Position numbers and translations under genes: made by a program. Of a stretch of DNA of 25,824 nt, positions 22,924 through 25,824 are shown one piece after another; the stretch's first letter is position 1, and the number at the start of each line of letters is the position of its first letter. The notes under the pieces were generated by a model. It worked only from the letters and a program-made list of their open reading frames with translations. It searched no databases and was not told the DNA's origin. The DNA is from an uncultured Lachnospiraceae bacterium (GTDB lineage Bacteria > Bacillota > Clostridia > Lachnospirales > Lachnospiraceae). The stretch is from assembly GCA_934394615.1 (NCBI GenBank), contig CAKRRJ010000031.1:1-25824 (forward strand), read 5' to 3'.

Positions 22924-23670
22924 TCATCCAAGTACCAGGAATACTTCCTGCGTCTGCTTTCCGTGCTGGCGGCTCTGGGCGTGGGTGTCGAAGAAGATAT
23001 CGACGTGGTTGCCCTTAACTCCGCCGCCGCGGTCCTCGGCAGTGTAGATGGTTCCGCCGATCATGACCTTGCTTCCATAGGGAATCACGCGTGGGTCTAC
23101 GGCAATGGTATGGCCGGAGGTTGCGATGGATCCCGTGCTGGTGCGGCGGCCCCAGCCTTCGGAGCACTGCTTGCACGGACAGTAGCCGGTGGTACGGAAG
23201 AATCCAAGGGATTTTAAGTGCGGGTGCTCATGCGTTTCTTCCGTTCTGCTGCTTTCCTCCGTAGAAGCCTCTGCCTTGCCTTTTGTGTAGGTTCTGGAGT
23301 TGGAAAGTGTCTTGTCATTTACGGTTCCTTCCACGGTGTAGGTTCCGTCCGGAAGGTTGTCCCAGTTCATGGCAATGCGAAATCCGTGGCGTCCGTTGCC
23401 GACTCCGTTTTCTTCCAGGTCAGAGCGGTAGGTGACTGCGGTCTGGTGAAAGCTTTTCACCTGCTCGCCGGTTTCTTTATTGGTAATGGTAACGGTAACC
23501 GGAACGCCGGTGTTCGGCATGGAAGAATCCCAGGCCCAGCCGACAATGGTATTGCCTTCAAATTCATCGAAAGAGCCGTTCAGGTCCGAAGCCAGAGCGG
23601 TGAAAGCGCCTCCGATGAGAAAGATTGCTGCGATCAGTAAGGTTGCGAGAGTCGTTCGTTTTTTCAACAT
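22924..23670 (-). CDS. Secreted 3D-domain cell-wall protein (YocH-like)
   Basis: A 248-residue secreted protein. The signal peptide covers residues 1-27 (MLKKRTTLATLL..., cleavage after ALA). A beta-sandwich-like region with GWAWD and DGTYTVEGTV follows (about 28-125). A charged Thr/Glu/His linker comes next. The C-terminal 3D domain (about 160-248) has the CPCKQCSEGWG segment and the three aspartates of AVDPRVIPYG, AEDRGGG and HVDIFFD. 3D domains resemble lytic transglycosylase folds (MltA, YocH, YuiC) and are expected to act on peptidoglycan outside the cell. AAAGGA 8 nt before the ATG at 23670 fixes the start; upstream in-frame codons to 23739 lack one. A WalR-box-like motif lies in its upstream region. 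Confidence 0.85.
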   Translation of the reverse strand: MLKKRTTLATLLIAAIFLIGGAFTALASDLNGSFDEFEGNTIVGWAWDSSMPNTGVPVTVTITNKETGEQVKSFHQTAVTYRSDLEENGVGNGRHGFRIAMNWDNLPDGTYTVEGTVNDKTLSNSRTYTKGKAEASTEESSRTEETHEHPHLKSLGFFRTTGYCPCKQCSEGWGRRTSTGSIATSGHTIAVDPRVIPYGSKVMIGGTIYTAEDRGGGVKGNHVDIFFDTHAQSRQHGKQTQEVFLVLG

Positions 23671-23690
23671 AAAATCAGTCCTTTCTTGTC

Positions 23691-23770
23691 CAAATTTGTT
23701 ACGGTGACGATGTTGCAAAAAATGAAATATTTGATTCACACAAAATAAATATATGTAACAAATTTGTAAT
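23691..23770. promoter_or_regulatory. WalR-box-like site and 12-bp inverted repeat
   Basis: TGTAAC (23754-23759), five bases, TGTAAT (23765-23770) matches the WalR/YycF consensus TGTWAH-N5-TGTWAH on the plus strand. GTAACAAATTTG (23755-23766) is also the exact reverse complement of 23691-23702. WalR classically controls wall-hydrolase genes, including the 3D-domain gene yocH. Here the consensus orientation points away from the gene and the site falls downstream of the likely start site (about 23784), so repression or chance must be considered. Confidence 0.45.
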
Positions 23771-23789
23771 ATATGAACGATAAGACCTT

Positions 23790-23817
23790 ATTTTACATGA
23801 TTTTTTGTATTTGTCAA
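23790..23817 (-). promoter_or_regulatory. Promoter of the 3D-domain gene
   Basis: Minus strand: TTGACA (23812-23817), 16 nt, TAAAAT (23790-23795). The leader is about 115 nt and contains the WalR-like site and inverted repeat. I see no known riboswitch core in it. Confidence 0.6.
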
Positions 23818-23933
23818 GAAAAAAACGGAATGCAGTCTGGAAGAGCGTATGGAAGCCGGCCGAAAAATGGATGGAGAAATTCGGAAAAATGGAAAGAATC
23901 ACAGAAAAAACACAGATTTTTCGGGCAAACCTC

Positions 23934-23962
23934 TTGACAAACACCATAGGGTAAAGTATATT
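23934..23962 (+). promoter_or_regulatory. Promoter of the hrcA-grpE-dnaK operon
   Basis: TTGACA (23934-23939), 17 nt, TATATT (23957-23962). The predicted start near 23969 lies just before the CIRCE, the standard arrangement for HrcA repression. Confidence 0.85.
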
Positions 23963-23974
23963 AATCACAGAATG

Positions 23975-24001
23975 TTAGCACTCCTTAATGATGAGTGCTA
24001 A
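23975..24001 (+). promoter_or_regulatory. CIRCE operator of the dnaK operon
   Basis: TTAGCACTC (23975-23983), nine bases, GAGTGCTAA (23993-24001): a perfect match to the CIRCE consensus, in the 5' leader of hrcA. HrcA binds here to repress its own operon, and heat relieves repression. Confidence 0.96.
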
Positions 24002-24024
24002 CAAGAACAAAAGGAGGCGGCAGA

Positions 24025-25062
24025 ATGGAACTGGATGATCGTAAAGTTACTATATTAAAAGCCATCATCAAGACCTATCTGGAAACAGGCGAGCCGGTAG
24101 GTTCCAGAACCATTTCCAAGTATACCGATCTGAAACTGAGTTCCGCAACCATTCGAAACGAAATGTCAGATCTGGAGGAGATGGGTTACATTCAGCAGCC
24201 GCATACATCGGCGGGGCGTATCCCTTCCGATAAGGGCTACCGCTTCTATGTAGACCAGATCATGCAGGAGAAGGAGCAGGAAGTCACCGAGGTCAAAAGC
24301 CTTATGATCAAAAGGGTTGACCGGGTGGAGCTGGTATTAAAGAAACTGGCACAGCTTCTTGCCAACAATACTAACTACGCTGCCATGATCAGCGGTCCAC
24401 AGTATCATCAGAACAAGCTGAAATTCATCCAGCTGTCCCAGATGGATGAGAACAAACTCCTGGTGGTCATTGTGGTGGAGGGAAACCTCATCAAGAACGC
24501 CATGGTGAATGTACCGGAGCCGGTAAGTCAGGAAGATATCCTGAACTTAAACATCCTCTTAAACAGCGCACTCAACGGTCTCACCATTGAGCAGATCAAT
24601 CTGGATGTCATCACAAAGCTCAAACAGCAGGCCGGTGTTCACAGCCAGATCGTGGACCTGGTACTTAACGAGGTAGCCGGAGCCATTCGGGCCGACGAGG
24701 AAGATCTTCAGATCTACACCAGCGGCGCCACCAACATCTTCAAGTATCCGGAGTTGAGCGATGGCGAGAAAGCAAGCCAGCTGATCAGTACCCTGGAACA
24801 GAAAGATAAGCTCCAGGAACTCATCGCGGATGTGAATGAGTCGGAGGACAGCAATGGAATCCAGGTTTACATCGGAGACGAGACACCGCTCCAGACCATG
24901 AAGGACTGCAGTGTGGTCACCGCCAATTATGAGCTGGGCGAGGGTATCCGCGGAACCATCGGTATCATCGGACCGAAGCGGATGGATTACGAAAAGGTAC
25001 TCAGCACGCTGAAACATCTGATGAAGCAGCTGGATGCCACCTATAAAAATGAAGAGAGTTAG
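24025..25062 (+). CDS. hrcA: Heat-inducible transcription repressor HrcA
   Basis: A 345-residue repressor that binds CIRCE and depends on GroEL for folding into its active form. The N-terminal winged helix (residues about 1-75) includes ETGEPVGSRTIS, LSSATIRNEMSDLEEMGYI and the typical QQPHTSAGRIPSDKGYR. The C-terminal GAF-like region is complete, ending in GTIGIIGPKRMDYEKVLSTL. AAGGAGG (24011-24017) fixes ATG 24025; an earlier ATG at 23995 lies inside the CIRCE. It is the first gene of the operon, followed by grpE after 36 nt. Besides its own CIRCE, the near-perfect site before htpG (4253) is a likely target. Confidence 0.97.
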   Translation: MELDDRKVTILKAIIKTYLETGEPVGSRTISKYTDLKLSSATIRNEMSDLEEMGYIQQPHTSAGRIPSDKGYRFYVDQIMQEKEQEVTEVKSLMIKRVDRVELVLKKLAQLLANNTNYAAMISGPQYHQNKLKFIQLSQMDENKLLVVIVVEGNLIKNAMVNVPEPVSQEDILNLNILLNSALNGLTIEQINLDVITKLKQQAGVHSQIVDLVLNEVAGAIRADEEDLQIYTSGATNIFKYPELSDGEKASQLISTLEQKDKLQELIADVNESEDSNGIQVYIGDETPLQTMKDCSVVTANYELGEGIRGTIGIIGPKRMDYEKVLSTLKHLMKQLDATYKNEES

Positions 25063-25098
25063 CGCTGAATTCACAGCGATAAAGAAAGGCGATAAACC

Positions 25099-25707
25099 AT
25101 GAGTCAGAAGGAAAAAGAAATGAACCAGGGCGCTGCAGAAGCCGAGAACGAGAAGTTCGAAGCAGAGCACGCTGAGGCAGAAAGCGGTGAAACCTCCGCA
25201 GGAACCGAAAAGCCGGAGGCTGAAACCAAAGAAGAAAATAAAGAGAGCGAAGCCAAAGACGCAAAGAAAGATCCGAAGGATGCCCAGATTGAGGAACTCC
25301 AGGACCGCTTAAAGCGCCAGATGGCTGAGTTCGATAACTTCCGTAAACGTACGGAGAAAGAAAAGGCAGCCATGTACGAAGTCGGAGCAAAGGACATCAT
25401 CGAGAAGATTCTTCCGGTGCTCGACAACTTCGAGAGAGGCCTGGCAGCCGTGCCGGAGGATGAGAAGGGTTCTTCCTTCGCCGAAGGCATTGAAAAGATC
25501 TACAAGCAGTTTGTGAAAACTCTGGAAGATGCCGGAGTGGAAGCAATCGAGGCAGTAGGTCAGCAGTTCGACCCGAACCTGCACAACGCAGTGATGCATG
25601 TGGAGGACGAGAAGTACGGCGAGAATGAGATCGCCATGGAACTGCAGAAAGGTTACAAGTACCGCGGCAGCGTGGTACGTCACAGCATGGTTCAGGTAGC
25701 AAACTAA
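25099..25707 (+). CDS. grpE: Nucleotide exchange factor GrpE
   Basis: A 202-residue cochaperone that releases ADP from DnaK. Residues 1 to about 65 are a charged, disordered Glu/Lys/Ala-rich leader. A long dimerising helix follows, with the GrpE motif RQMAEFDNFRKRTEKEK. The C-terminal beta domain has FDPNLHNAVMHVED and GYKYRGSVVRHSMVQV, the latter matching the family signature. AAAGG at 25084-25088 precedes ATG 25099. It sits between hrcA and dnaK in the usual order. The dnaK start is 62 nt downstream. Confidence 0.97.
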   Translation: MSQKEKEMNQGAAEAENEKFEAEHAEAESGETSAGTEKPEAETKEENKESEAKDAKKDPKDAQIEELQDRLKRQMAEFDNFRKRTEKEKAAMYEVGAKDIIEKILPVLDNFERGLAAVPEDEKGSSFAEGIEKIYKQFVKTLEDAGVEAIEAVGQQFDPNLHNAVMHVEDEKYGENEIAMELQKGYKYRGSVVRHSMVQVAN

Positions 25708-25769
25708 ACCGGCTGTATCACTTAGCGTATTATCAGAAATTTGTTTCAATAGAGTAGGAGGAAAACATC

Positions 25770-25824
25770 ATGAGTAAGATTATTGGTATTGACTTAGGAA
25801 CCACAAACAGCTGTGTAGCAGTTA
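25770..25824 (+). CDS. dnaK: Chaperone DnaK (5' end only)
   Basis: The first 18 codons of the Hsp70 chaperone, cut by the window edge. The start MSKIIGIDLGTTNSCVAV is the diagnostic phosphate-1 motif of the DnaK ATPase. AGGAGG at 25756-25761, 8 nt before ATG 25770, is a strong ribosome binding site. It completes the hrcA-grpE-dnaK order; dnaJ probably lies beyond the window. Confidence 0.97.
   Translation, partial: MSKIIGIDLGTTNSCVAV

Overview
The window looks like chromosomal DNA from a Firmicute of class Clostridia, most likely a Lachnospiraceae gut anaerobe. The reasons are the strong AGGAGG-type ribosome binding sites, the sigma-A-like promoters, the CIRCE/HrcA heat-shock control, the SEC-C type methionine aminopeptidase, and families common in that group (DUF2130, DUF5721, GtrA/YfhO, 3D-domain wall protein). 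This is inferred from gene content; no rRNA or tRNA is present.

Layout. 1-4207: a HAD phosphatase, a zinc-motif/coiled-coil DUF2130 protein, a PpiC-type foldase lipoprotein and a DUF5721 protein, all on +. 4253-6424: htpG, with a CIRCE-like operator in front and a clear terminator behind. 6525-10144: a three-gene set resembling Bacillus subtilis ydjI-ydjG-ydjH (SPFH protein with four zinc ribbons, zinc-ribbon membrane protein, TPM-domain protein). This set is interrupted by a structured insertion-like repeat (about 7981-8161). 10314-10745: an unrecognised 143-residue protein with its own promoter and terminator. 10873-12918: map and purC on the minus strand. 13240-18058: GtrA-type flippase, YfhO-type glycosyltransferase and argH on +, starting from a consensus promoter that is back to back with the purC promoter.

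18126-22851 looks like a self-contained catabolic locus. A divergent AraC-family regulator faces an SLC13/DASS-type anion transporter, an HSL-type alpha/beta hydrolase and an enolase-superfamily acid-sugar dehydratase. A perfect 22-bp inverted repeat lies in the regulator-transporter gap. 22924-23670 (-) is a secreted 3D-domain (YocH-like) wall protein with a WalR-box-like sequence upstream. 23934 to the end is the dnaK heat-shock operon: consensus promoter, perfect CIRCE, hrcA, grpE and the first 18 codons of dnaK.

How the genes fit together. HrcA encoded at 24025 should bind the CIRCE at 23975 and probably the near-perfect one at 4253, linking HtpG to the DnaK system. The SPFH/zinc-ribbon/TPM set is probably an envelope-stress membrane complex. 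GtrA and YfhO suggest transfer of lipid-linked sugars to a surface polymer. The most unusual items are the insertion-like repeat that appears to have changed the C-terminus of the SPFH protein, the AraC-controlled acid-sugar locus with its long inverted repeat, and the position of the htpG CIRCE. I found no CRISPR array, prophage, transposase, toxin-antitoxin pair or defence system.
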